Source of the DNA: Plasmopara viticola | Lineage: Eukaryota > Oomycota > Peronosporomycetes > Peronosporales > Peronosporaceae | Direction of reading: 5' to 3' | DNA length: 64,000 nucleotides | NCBI GenBank assembly: GCA_001695595.3 | Contig: MBPM02000021.1 | Coordinates: 1-64,000, forward strand | Part shown: positions 20,759-30,105 of the stretch, piece after piece | Position numbering within the stretch: position 1 is the first letter of the stretch | Layout: each line of letters opens with the position of its first letter | The notes under the pieces: model-generated | Seen by the model: the letters and a program-made list of their open reading frames with translations, nothing else | Database searches by the model: none | What the model was told of the DNA's origin: nothing | Translations under genes and position numbers: made by a program

Positions 20759-20904
20759 TATTGAGAAGAAAGTAGAAACCGAACTGAATATATTTATCTT
20801 GACCAATGAACAGCTACCATATGTAATTACTAATTGTGACGTACTTGTAATTACTGTGAAGCCATCCACCTGTTCAACATGCATTCAGCGGTGTAATTTT
20901 AACA
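20759..20904 (-). repeat. 5' LTR of the older copia (about 146 bp)
   Basis: It aligns with 12063-12208 and ends TTTTAACA. The sequence just inside reads GGTTAACAGCC on the - strand. That resembles a degenerate form of the GGTTATGAGCC initiator-tRNA site of the other elements. Confidence 0.75.
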
Positions 20905-21172
20905 AAAACCTCTCTAGGTTTTTTCATAAATCCCAATATTCTTATCGATTCTCTAAGATATTAGTCAAATGGCAACAGTGTTACTAAATCCTACACGTAC
21001 AGTTACATTTTTTTAAAAGAAGCACAAAGCATGAATAAAGCTGTTTTTTTACATGGCTGCTAATACAAGGAAAGCTCATCCCGTAAATAATGAGCACGCG
21101 GCAGCCACCGCTAACTCATGGCTTTGAACTCCATGCCAAAGAAAACATATTTCATGCATTTATACACTCGGC
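20905..21172 (-). other. Protease-to-CRN intergenic region, displaced by copia
   Basis: This is the continuation of the intergenic region whose other half is 11859-12062. It holds the conserved downstream sequence of the protease gene. No gene is visible. Confidence 0.65.
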
Positions 21173-21209
21173 AGATCCGTAGGGCCTCTGTTCCGTAATC
21201 CTTCGCCAT
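21173..21209 (-). pseudogene. Protease relic: first codons joined to 3' flank
   Basis: The - strand reads ATG GCG AAG GAT TAC (MAKDYGTEA) and then jumps into the last codons and 3' flank of the protease gene (ACGGATCTG). Nearly the whole gene, about 1.9 kb, is missing. The junction differs from that of the three + strand stubs, so this is an independent deletion. Confidence 0.75.
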
Positions 21210-21299
21210 TTCTCACCGATCTTAATCAACAATTATACTACTATTATTGTAGTACAAGCTGCAATATCCTATTTTATATTTTATTTATTATACTTCATT

Positions 21300-21625
21300 T
21301 TTTTTGGAAAAGGTTGGGGTGACGCCCTCCTTCCAAGCGCGGGGGCTAAATGCTCGCGCGCTTCGGGCAGATGCTCTCGGGCATCTGCAGGTCTCTAACG
21401 AGTCTCACCCTCGACGCGACGGTCTCCAGCACTAGGGCGCCACCTGGGCCCTTACCAAGTCAGAATCACACAAAATAATGGAAGACCCTCACGGCCTCGG
21501 TGCTGGCTGCACTGCCCGCCGAACGAGACTCGACGTATGCGGACACCACTCTATGCCGTGGACTAGCCATAGAGCCTAGCACGTGCATAAGTTGGCAACG
21601 CGATAACGTAATACAATACAATACA
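21300..21625 (+). mobile_element. SINE-like repeat, copy 1
   Basis: A roughly 326-bp non-coding unit begins near GGAAAAGGTTGGGG and ends in an (ATACA)n tail. It is flanked by a 10-bp duplication, ATACTTCATT (21290-21299 and 21626-21635). The duplication and simple-repeat tail are hallmarks of target-primed retrotransposition. No coding potential is visible. It sits between HECT and protease sequences. Confidence 0.8.
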
Positions 21626-21655
21626 ATACTTCATTGTAGTATTCTTATATTTCTC

Positions 21656-22123
21656 TCAAGACAGATCGAAGCCTACATTCGACTGAATAGCGTACAGTAG
21701 CTTTCGGCGCATGGCCTCTTTATTCGAGTACGCTGGCAATTTCAGCAAGTCCATACATGTGGCACTAGATGGCAACCGCTCGTCGTCCTCAACACGCACT
21801 TGATGAATGCAAATGCGCGGATCTAGTTTCAAGAATCTCAGCAATGGCTGACGTGAGCAACTAGTTTTAGATTTAGATAGCGCCGCGCGGTCCTCTCCTT
21901 TCAATTCCTTCCGAACGATTTTTCAAACCACACGATAATCTGTTGAGATGGGAGGTAGCCGCCACCGTAAACTGTATTGCGCTCCCAATCATCGATATCG
22001 ACACTTGTGGCAGTGCCGCCAATCAGCATCTGCAACTCAGCAGGGGCAGACATTTAAATCCAGGGGCCCCGTATCAAATCACGAAATCCCTTAGAAAAAT
22101 GCCGCACTCTCTAAAGATGATTG
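21656..22123 (-). pseudogene. HECT E3 ligase C-terminal fragment
   Basis: This matches the C-terminal lobe of the HECT domain: LDPRICIHQVRVEDDERLPSS, the catalytic-Cys motif SATCMDLLKLP and the tail ending in DLS plus stop at 21656. A frame break lies near 21905. The upstream part ends abruptly at GATTG (22119-22123), where copia C begins. No matching HECT half follows after copia C. Confidence 0.85.
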
Positions 22124-22302
22124 TGTAACGGCCTCTAATTGGGCGTCCCACAGTATGTGTTAACTTGACATATAAGAGAATTAGTCACATTCTATAATAT
22201 CGAGACAGAGAACACGTGGCTACAAGTGAGTTAGAGCCGAAAGTTTGCTTCATTCCTATGAATTTACTTTCCATTCTGCACTGCGACAATCAAATTGTTA
22301 TA
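22124..22302 (+). repeat. 5' LTR of copia C (179 bp)
   Basis: It starts TGTAACGGCC and ends AATTGTTATA. It pairs with 26624-26802. The initiator-tRNA-type primer site follows at 22303-22314. Confidence 0.88.
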
Positions 22303-22306
22303 GATT

Positions 22307-25300
22307 ATGAGCCCAATAACGAATCCGAACGAGATCCTCAACGACGACAACTATGGGAGTTTAACGCCCGCATGGCAGTGGCCAGGAAGGACCTCTCCAA
22401 TCATCTCGAGGTGAAGCCAAAAGACACAGTGATTGCCCCCACCCAATGGAAAGCCGCCGATGTGAAGGCGCTGGCTGTGGTGTCGAAGCTCTTCAGTCCA
22501 ACGTACCAGATGATGGTGAGAGAAGCCAATTCTGCATGAGAAGCATGGCAAATTCTGCGTGCATTTCTCATGAAGCAGAGTCTGCACAACCGTGTGCAGC
22601 TGCGCAAGCAACTCCACGAGTTCGCGATGGCCAGTGGTGGGAGTCTCATGGAACATCTGGTGCAGTTCGATGAATTGTGTGCGAAGGTGGCTGCGGTTGG
22701 TGATGCTCTGCCTGAAGAAGAGAAGCTGGTGATACTCCTTGGCAGTGTGCCAAGTGAATACGACACGATGGTGCGGCTCATCGAAGCGCGCGACCGTGTG
22801 ACACTGCTGGAGGCGAAAGAGATGCTCCGACGCGAATATGAGATGATTCAGAAACGCGAGGTGAAGGAGCAAGCATACAAGGCGACGGTGAATGATAATG
22901 GTGGGAGGTTCCAGAATGGGCGTGGAGGCCGACGTGGACGGAATGCCAATGGACACGGACGCAAAGGGAATAATGGTGGTGACAAGAAGGAGTTCAAGGG
23001 CCGATGCTATGAATGCCACGAAGCTGGCCACAAGAAACAAGATTGCCCGAGGCTGAAGGGCAATACCGGTGGTTCGGAGTTTGCGTTCTCCGCTATGACC
23101 GCTGGTGTTGAGCGATCGTTCACCTGGCTCCTTGATAGTAGAGCCAGCTCGCACATGGCTACGGATCGGAATGATTTTTCGGAGTACCGCCCGCTTACAG
23201 AGCCAATCATGATCATGGTGGCAAATGACCAGCGGGTTGCCGCCATGAGTACGTGCGAGTTAACTTTACCGGAGGCGTGCGGGTGAAGTTAACGGATGTT
23301 CTCCACGTTCAGAAATTGGACCGAAAGCTACTGTTGGTTTCCGCACTCATGTCCAAGAATCTTGCTGTGCACTTCGACAAGACCGGTGCCTCCATCTCGC
23401 TGAATGGCCGTGTTGTTGTTCGAGTCCCTCGGATTAGGAAACTGTACGCGTGTGAACTGAAGTACAGAACGGAAGGCAAAACGTATACGGCAATTGATGG
23501 TGAGTCAAGTGATAAAGCCTACGAAGTTATTCACGCGCGCCTGGGGCACGTCTCCGATACCAAGCTAAAGCTAGTTACTCGCGCGTGCGATGGTGTCCCC
23601 CCTATGGCTTTGTTTCAATCGAATGGTGGTGTTTGCAGTGGCTGTGCGCAAGGAAAAATGAACACGAGCTCGTTCGCGCACCAATCGGGTAGCGAGATAA
23701 AGACAGGTCGCCCATTCGAGATTGTGCACACGGACCAACTAAACCGAAGTCCAAGGGTGGTGCGGTATACATCGTGGTCTTCGTGGACGACTTCAGCCGA
23801 GTAGTGTTCGTCAACTTCATCAAGCAGAAGTCTCAAGTGTTCGATTGCTTCAAGGCATTTTGCACTCAGGTTAAATTGCAACACGGCTGCAAGGTGATGT
23901 GTGTTCGTAGTGACAACGGTGGTGAATATGTGAGCAAGCGCTTCGGCAAGTTCTGTGCGTCCAAAGGGATCATTCACCAGACGAGTGCGCCATACAGCCC
24001 TCAGCAAAGTGGGACCGCTGAGCGTATGAACCTGACACTAGCTGATATGGCCCGATCGATGCTACACTACATGCAAGTGGACCGTTTGTGGTGGGCTGAA
24101 GTGTTTCGGACTGCAGCTTACATCGTCGACCGTATCTCGAATACTGCGCGACCGGATCAGAGCCCCCTCAAAGTATTAACCGGAAAGCGCCAGTCACTCG
24201 AAGACCTTCGTTTATTTGGTGCTCGCGGCTACGTACATGTTGACAAGCCATACGTAGGCAAACTTGATCCTCGAGTTCACCGTTCCCTCTTTCTTGGATA
24301 CGCTGATGATTCGAAAGCGTACCGTGTGTGGGACTACGACGACGAGCGCATCGTGATTTCGCGATCGGTGCATCTGAATGAGCGACCACCAGACACGTTC
24401 CATGCCGTCAGTGGTGACTCAAGTTGCTCTCCTTGGGTGGGTAGCATCAATGATCACGATTCTGTGATGTCTATTCCGCCACCGCGACCAGTGAATGATA
24501 ACGACCATGGTACAACTGCTAATGTCGACAATGCCGCCGACGCTGAAATGGAAGAAGTGCCCCCTACCGATGCTTAAGTCTCACCCGTTTCTACCGATGC
24601 TTTGGGCAGGGGGAGTAACAGCCAGATGCAAGTTGTCCAGCGCATCAGTCCTGCTACTGCTACCGAAATTCAGCAGATGCAGCTCGCCCAGCGTCCTGAT
24701 TGCGATATCGTCCCGCACTCACAACATCCAAGTCGATCGATCGATCGATCGCCCCGCCATCATGGTCCAGCATCTCAACCCGAGCCTTGACCTCGTCCGT
24801 GCTGCCGCATGTGATCCGTGCACACCGTCAGCAATTATCCATCATGGTGAAGGTGTTGGCATCGGCGTCGGTGCATCAGAGAATCGCATAGTGTTCAGTG
24901 ATGGTTCCATTCGCCCTCGGTCGATCACGTATGAACAACCGCGTCAACTGACTGATGGAGATATGCCTTTGCATCTTGGTGGCGCTGAAAATGACGATGA
25001 GCCAGAACCAGAAAGCAAGCGACCACGCCTGGACGAGTACGAAATTGCGTTGGCGGCGTCTGAGCTGCCTACATCATACGCTGAGGCAATGGCGGCCCCT
25101 GACGCTCCACAATGGAAGGAAGCTATTTGTGCTGAGATTCGATCGCATGTGCGGAGCCACACGTGGGACATGGTGTGACGACCTCTAGGAAACAAGGTGA
25201 TCGAATGCAAATGGGTATTCGCGAAGAAGTACGACGAGAATGGAGCGGTAAAGCGATACAAGGTACGTCTGGTCGCTCGAGGTTTCCTCCAGACTCGCGG

Positions 25301-26638
25301 CATAGACTATACCCACACATACTCATTAATGGCAAGCATGAACACGATCCGAGTCTTTCTCGCATTGCGCAGCTCTCGACGCCTCATGATTCGCCAGTTT
25401 GACATTGAGACCGCATTTCTAAATGACAAGCTTGACGAAACAGTGTTTATGAATCCCCTTGAAGGAGTGAACGTGGCACCGGAATCGGTTTGTAGACTCC
25501 GCCGCAGCCTCTATGGACTCAAGCAAGCTGCAGCTGTGTGGCACCGTACCATCCGCGACGTGTTCAAGAGTCTCGATTTCAAACCGTGTCCAGCTGATCC
25601 TTGTCTCTTCGTTCGACGAGATGACAGTGACCCAGCGGCCGCGGTCTTTGTGGTGCTCTACGTGGACGATCTACTTGTTTGTTGCAAAACAGAGGAACAA
25701 GCGCGATCCGTGTGTACTGGTCTCGCGTCGCACTTTACGGTTAAATTACTCGGTGATGCTCGTTTCGTTCTCGGGATGGAAGTACTTCACGATCGTAAAC
25801 GTGGTGAAATGGTGGTGAAGCAATCTCAGTTTATAACCAAGTTGCTCGAGTGTTTTGGTCAAGTATCTGCTCATGGTGTCCGGAACCCAATGGTGATCGG
25901 TCAAGATCTCAGCCCATCCGACAAGCACGGTGTATGCACAGACAAAATTAAGTACCGCGAACTAATCGGATCAATGCTGTACGGTACCAATGCCACACGT
26001 CCCGACGTTGGCTTCGTGCTGTCGATTCTCTCTCAGTACCTCAATACGCCGCGTGAGATGCATTGGAATTTGCGCTATGTGAACTTCGCTACCTCAAGGT
26101 CACTAATTCGATCGGCATCCACTACACGGCTAAGGGCAAGAATATTGTGGCTTCCTGCGACGCGAATTGGGGTGGTGGTAAGGAGACGCGACGCTCGACG
26201 TCTGGTGTGATGGTGAAGATGGCTGACGGTCCAGTTATCTACAAGAGCAAGCGTCAAGCGACCGTCGCGGTATCAACTGCTGAAGCCGAGTACATGGCTC
26301 TCGCACTTACCGCTCAAGAAGTACTGTGGCTGCGTTTCCTCCTCACAGAGATGGGTGTAAACGCGTCGAGTGCGTCGACGATCTACATGGACAACCAGTC
26401 GGCGATTAGTATGGCAACTAGCCACGGATACACCCCACGCGCCAAGCACATCGACCTCCGAGCTCACTTCGTCCGTAACCACGTCGAGAAGGGCACCATC
26501 AAGGTGAAGTTCGAACCATCGGAGTCTCATCTGGCGAATATGTTAACGAAGGCCATTCCGACGCCGCGCTTCGTGGAGCTTCGTGACGCATGCGGACTTG
26601 TGGACTGTCAAGTTGAGGGGGAGTGTAACGACCTCTAA
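22307..26638 (+). pseudogene. Copia C Gag-Pol, multiply frameshifted
   Basis: Gag starts MSPITNPN at 22307 inside the primer site, then shifts frame near 22350. Gag continues to a CCHC knuckle (CYECHEAGHKKQDC near 23008). The protease active site reads LLDSRASSHM, with DSR for the expected DSG. Integrase has SDNGGEY and QQSGTAERMN. RT (25197-26100) has YVDDLLV near 25660. RNase H has CDANWGG, AEAEYMAL and the AKHIDLRAHFVR block, ending at 26638. At least five frame breaks exist. A small (GATC)n run lies near 24734-24750. The frames carrying the last 15 codons extend into the 3' LTR. Confidence 0.88.
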
Positions 26639-26802
26639 TTGGGTGTCCCACAGTATGTGTCAACTTGACATATAAGAGAATTAGTCACATTCTAGAATAT
26701 CGAGACAGAAGAACACGTGGCTACAAGTGAGTTAGAGCCGAAAGTTTGCTTTATTCCTATGAATTACTTTCCATTCTGCTCTGCGACAATCAAATTGTTA
26801 TA
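26624..26802 (+). repeat. 3' LTR of copia C (179 bp)
   Basis: It shows several substitutions relative to the 5' LTR (for example GACCTC for GGCCTC and GGGTGTC for GGGCGTC), so the insertion is not recent. It joins directly to protease sequence (ATATCTAACCCCT). Confidence 0.88.
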
Positions 26803-26815
26803 ATATCTAACCCCT

Positions 26816-27139
26816 CGCTTGGAAAAGGTTGGGGTGACGCCCTCCCTCCAAGCGCGGGGGCTAAATGCTCGCGCGCTTCGGGCAGGTGCTCTCGGGCATC
26901 TGCAGGTCTCTAACGAGTCTCACCCTCGACGCGACGGTCTCCAGCACCGGGCGCCACCTGGGCTCTTACCAAGTCAGAGCTAAGCAAAACAATGGAAGAC
27001 CCTCACGACCTCGGTGCTGGCTGCACTGCCCGCCGAACGAGACCCGATGTATGCGGACACCACTCTATGCCGTGGACTAGCCAGACTGAGCCTAGCACGT
27101 GCATAAGTTGGCAACGCGATAACGTAATACATTACATTT
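26816..27139 (+). mobile_element. SINE-like repeat, copy 2
   Basis: This is the same unit as 21300-21625, in the same orientation, with a shortened ATACATTACA tail. The flanks TCTAACCCCT (26806-26815) and TCTACCCCT (27140-27148) look like a slightly decayed target duplication of protease sequence. So the SINE inserted into the protease gene at 27149-28372. Confidence 0.75.
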
Positions 27140-27148
27140 TCTACCCCT

Positions 27149-28372
27149 ATTCCATCTGTCCTTGTTACCCTGATGATGGCAACGATACTGTATGTGCTGG
27201 TTTGACGGCCGAGAAGCGCAAAAGAAACCCGTTGAGCTTGGCATTAAAGAGAATGGAGACGCTCATGGATGAAAGGGTGATTAAACGTGCGCTAATAAAA
27301 GACCGTCAAGCCATGTCATTAATGACTGCAACACCATACACGACGCGCTACTACCCGTGTACAGGTGAGCTTTCGAAACAAGATCGATGCAATCCATTAT
27401 CGAATTCGTGTGCACTATGCCCTCCACATTTGGCGATGACGACTTGTTGCATTTCTATCGACCACAGAGAAAGTTAAAATATGAACGGTGAGTTTATGAA
27501 AGGGACGTAAGGAATCCTGAGGGTGGCCACGTCGTGACCTTAGTGGGCTACAATGATCTCTTTCGATCAAAGCAAAGATATACCGGAGGATTTATTCTGA
27601 AGAACTCGTGGTTTGATGGCAGCCACCCTGCGCTCGGACCTAAGCATGCGCGAGGCAGCCACAGTATCAAATACTGGATGCAAGAGATTACAGATTGGGA
27701 GGCATGTGTTCTAATAGCTATGATCCCGAAAACTGGTATCAGTGTGGCAATACGACTGAAGTAATTGATGTGAAGTATCGTAGCGACTCCGGAATGAATA
27801 TTCCGTTGCCGATAAAGCGTTCGAACACTATCGGTGGCGGTATAGAGTCGTGTCTGTCGGAGGAGACGGAACTGTACGTGAAGGTGAGTCTGCAACCGTT
27901 GCACCTGCGCTGCACAAACCCCAACTTCTGTATAATGAATGACAATTACACGTACTTTGTACGCAACACGACACGGTGGGGTGACCATATGCTGCGCATG
28001 TATCTGTTTGAGTTCGATACGGTGACAGAAAGATCGAGAGAGTTATGTTTGCCACCAATGTTGGCACAGAAGATTGCGTACGTCTTATCTCCCGTGCCGG
28101 AAGAGATTCGTGAGAATGATCCAGACGTGTGTGGCATTTACTTTTACCCGTACGAGGTGCTGCAGCGATACAAGGCACAATTTGGCAACTTTTACGTAAA
28201 CACCTTTAAAACTGAGTGGCATGCACAATCGTATGCTGCAAACAAAGTGTTCTACTCGAATCTCGACTATACCGAAGTGGAGTAGTCGACGCGTAAGCAG
28301 AATCAGTATAAATTTGTAGGGCCGTTCCCGTTCGCTCAGATTGTTGACAAGACGGATCTGCCGAGTGTTTGA
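27149..28372 (+). pseudogene. Membrane C1A cysteine protease, 5'-truncated copy
   Basis: The N-terminal anchor and the catalytic-Cys region are missing; the gene starts at the PICPYYPNDGND-equivalent block after the SINE. A stop follows near 27475 in the HRE region. Further lesions are a short deletion after GEF near 27500, loss of bases near 27695, and a stop at TEVE near 28284. The His motif survives only as GGHVVTLVGYND, and the KNSWFDGSHPALGPKHARGS region is intact. The last codons end at 28372 in the frame of the other copies. Confidence 0.85.
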
Positions 28373-28813
28373 ATACATGGACCGTTATTCCTTTGGCATT
28401 AATTACAAAGCCATAAGTTAGCGGTGGCTGCCGCGTGCTCATAAGCTCAGATTTACGGAATGAGCTTTTCTTGTATTAGCAGCCATGTTAAAAAACAGCT
28501 TTATTCATGCATTGTGCTTCTTTCAGAGCCTTTAGTAACACCTTTACCATTTGACTCGGTCTTTAGAGAATCGAGAAAGGATATTGGAATTTATAGAAAA
28601 CTTAGAAAGGTTTTGACTACGTGTGTGTGGCTATTGAACATTTTCAGCGTCAGCCCATTACAATCTCTGTCGCGGAAAAATATCATATTAATCGAATATC
28701 AAATTTAGTACAAAGTATCGCTTCTATCTAAATGTCATCATCGCTTTTCGGAGGGTACCAAGTTCGTTAAGCTTGCTGGAAAAGAAGCATTTTCGAACTT
28801 TCCGTGAAGAAAC
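28373..28813 (+). other. Protease-to-CRN intergenic region, cassette 1
   Basis: No gene. The roughly 440-bp sequence is conserved in front of every CRN, including the GACTACGTGTGTG stretch 200 bp before the ATG and a GGAGGGTACCAAGTTCGTTAAG block 60-70 bp before it. It presumably contains the CRN promoter. I see no clear oomycete Inr motif. Confidence 0.5.
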
Positions 28814-29577
28814 ATGGTGGTGCTGTTCTGCGCAATTGTCGGCGAAGAACGTGTAATTGCCGTCGAGATAGGCAACCAGCAGTCAATTGCAATCTTAAAG
28901 AAGTTGATCGCGAAGGAAGCGCACTATGATTTTCCGTCGGACAAGCTCGTTCTTTATCTTGCCAAGAAGAACGGCAACAAGAAAGGCAAATGGATGAAGG
29001 ACGATGACAGCAATTTGGTTCGGCTTCAGAACGCGACGATACCAGAGGACATAAGAAAAAACATTTGAAGAAAGAGCTACTGTTAAAGCCAACGTCGCTG
29101 ATAAAGACGCACTTTACTGAAGTTCCCAAAGAGAATGTGCTTCACTTGCTCGTTGATACACGTGGGAGAGATCATGTCAGCGTTGCGGTAGTGGATGAAA
29201 ATTTTTCTCTGCTTACCGATGAAACGGAAATTCGCGGTAAGAAAGGTGTTGATGTTGGGGAAGGTATGTATATCGTTTCAGAGTTGTTGCAACAAATTAA
29301 CCTCAACGCATGTTTGCCTGACTTGTCCAGAACAGCAATTGCGCGGTGGCTCTCAGTTTTTTTCAACATCCTCCATCACATCAGCTTGGTCTTCCTTGCT
29401 ATTGTTTTTCCTTATGGAGAAAGTGTCGGTGACAAAGAAAAATGTTTGAAGGATGGAGTGCCGCCGGTTATGTGTGCGTTGGGCTTGATTAGCGCGTATG
29501 GCCACTTTTTAGATCAGATTTTGATGAAACTGCCAGGGTTAGTGTCGCAATACAAAAAAGCATTCACAAATCGCTAG
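28814..29577 (+). pseudogene. CRN1, Crinkler-like effector with one frameshift
   Basis: It starts MVVLFCAIVG and has LYLAK near residue 47. One base is missing in the A-run near 29055 (DIRKNI then stop). The rest is open in the next frame to 29577, where the HVLV box has become HLLV, followed by VDTRGRDHVSV and the hydrophobic C-terminal domain (LLSVF-type segment reading WLSVFFNILHHISLVFLAIVF). Apart from this shift it is full length (about 255 codons). A homopolymer shift could be a sequencing error, which cannot be judged here. Confidence 0.85.
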
Positions 29578-30105
29578 AGACGGTTGATGAGTGCATCATT
29601 TCAGTCTTCGCAGTGAATGACATGATTATTTTAATGGATATCAAGCTTTTCTATCGCCACTTCACCTGTTCTTTATCCTCACATTTATCATAATGCTTGG
29701 ACCACAATGAGTCAGCAGACATGCTTTGCCAGCAAAGGCTTCGACAACACAGCGCAAATTGTCAAATTCTGATCCGGCATCAAAAGCTTGATCGACGTTT
29801 ATGTGGGAGCAAGGAAGTATGCGTTTGTAGTGACAAAGGGAGCGATGCGGAGAACAAGGTTTCGGTACATCGCCAATCTGGCACGCTGCTCAGAACAAGG
29901 CATGGAAATATTTTATAAACGCACTTCTATGCTATAATGGACAATCGCTAAGGTGAAGTCTTAATCCGACGAAATGAGTGGTGCGAAGATTTTTGCATGT
30001 GTGCTAGTGTGATGATTGCATCGCAGCAAGCAGCAACGTCTTTTAAGGACTTAAAACAACATCTCCCGTTCTTGAAAAAGGATAGCGGATGTAGAGTGGA
30101 AAAGA
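29578..30105 (+). other. CRN-HECT spacer, cassette 1
   Basis: No open frame of note. It contains the recurring 21-codon MSQQTCFAS frame (29707) and the degenerate copy of the segment described at 10500-11083. The last bases (AATGGAGATACTG) supply the new start of HECT1. Confidence 0.4.

Larger units (their letters stand above)
12063..20904 (-). mobile_element. Older copia element carrying nested copia B
   Basis: LTRs of about 146 bp lie at 12063-12208 and 20759-20904, with flanking repeats AAGAC/AAAAC. Between them the - strand encodes broken Gag, protease, integrase, RT and RNase H. Copia B (13363-17747) interrupts the RT. The RT frame resumes exactly across it: the sequence before is ...CQLD and after is DKAIYGFKQA, with a TGTCC duplication. 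The LTRs have diverged and the coding frames are broken, so it is old and dead. Removing B leaves about 4.45 kb, a normal copia length. Confidence 0.88.
22124..26802 (+). mobile_element. Copia element C, decayed, with mismatched flanks
   Basis: LTRs of 179 bp lie at 22124-22302 and 26624-26802 (TGTAACG...GTTATA). A primer-binding site GATTATGAGCCC overlaps the Gag ATG at 22307. A purine tract GAGGGGGAG precedes the 3' LTR. The LTRs differ at several positions. The left flank is a HECT gene on the - strand (GATTG) and the right flank is a protease gene on the + strand (ATATC). No target duplication exists, and the two flanks belong to different genes and strands. Confidence 0.9.

Noticed and set aside
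21300..21625. Solo LTR instead of SINE
   Set aside because: The ends are not TG...CA, the 10-bp duplication is too long for copia, and the simple-repeat tail fits target-primed retrotransposition.
24733..24750. (GATC)n tandem run as a functional site
   Set aside because: A short microsatellite within the broken copia C coding region; nothing suggests a role.
22124..26802. Copia C as a simple insertion in the HECT gene
   Set aside because: GATTG on the left is not repeated on the right, and no HECT sequence follows the 3' LTR.
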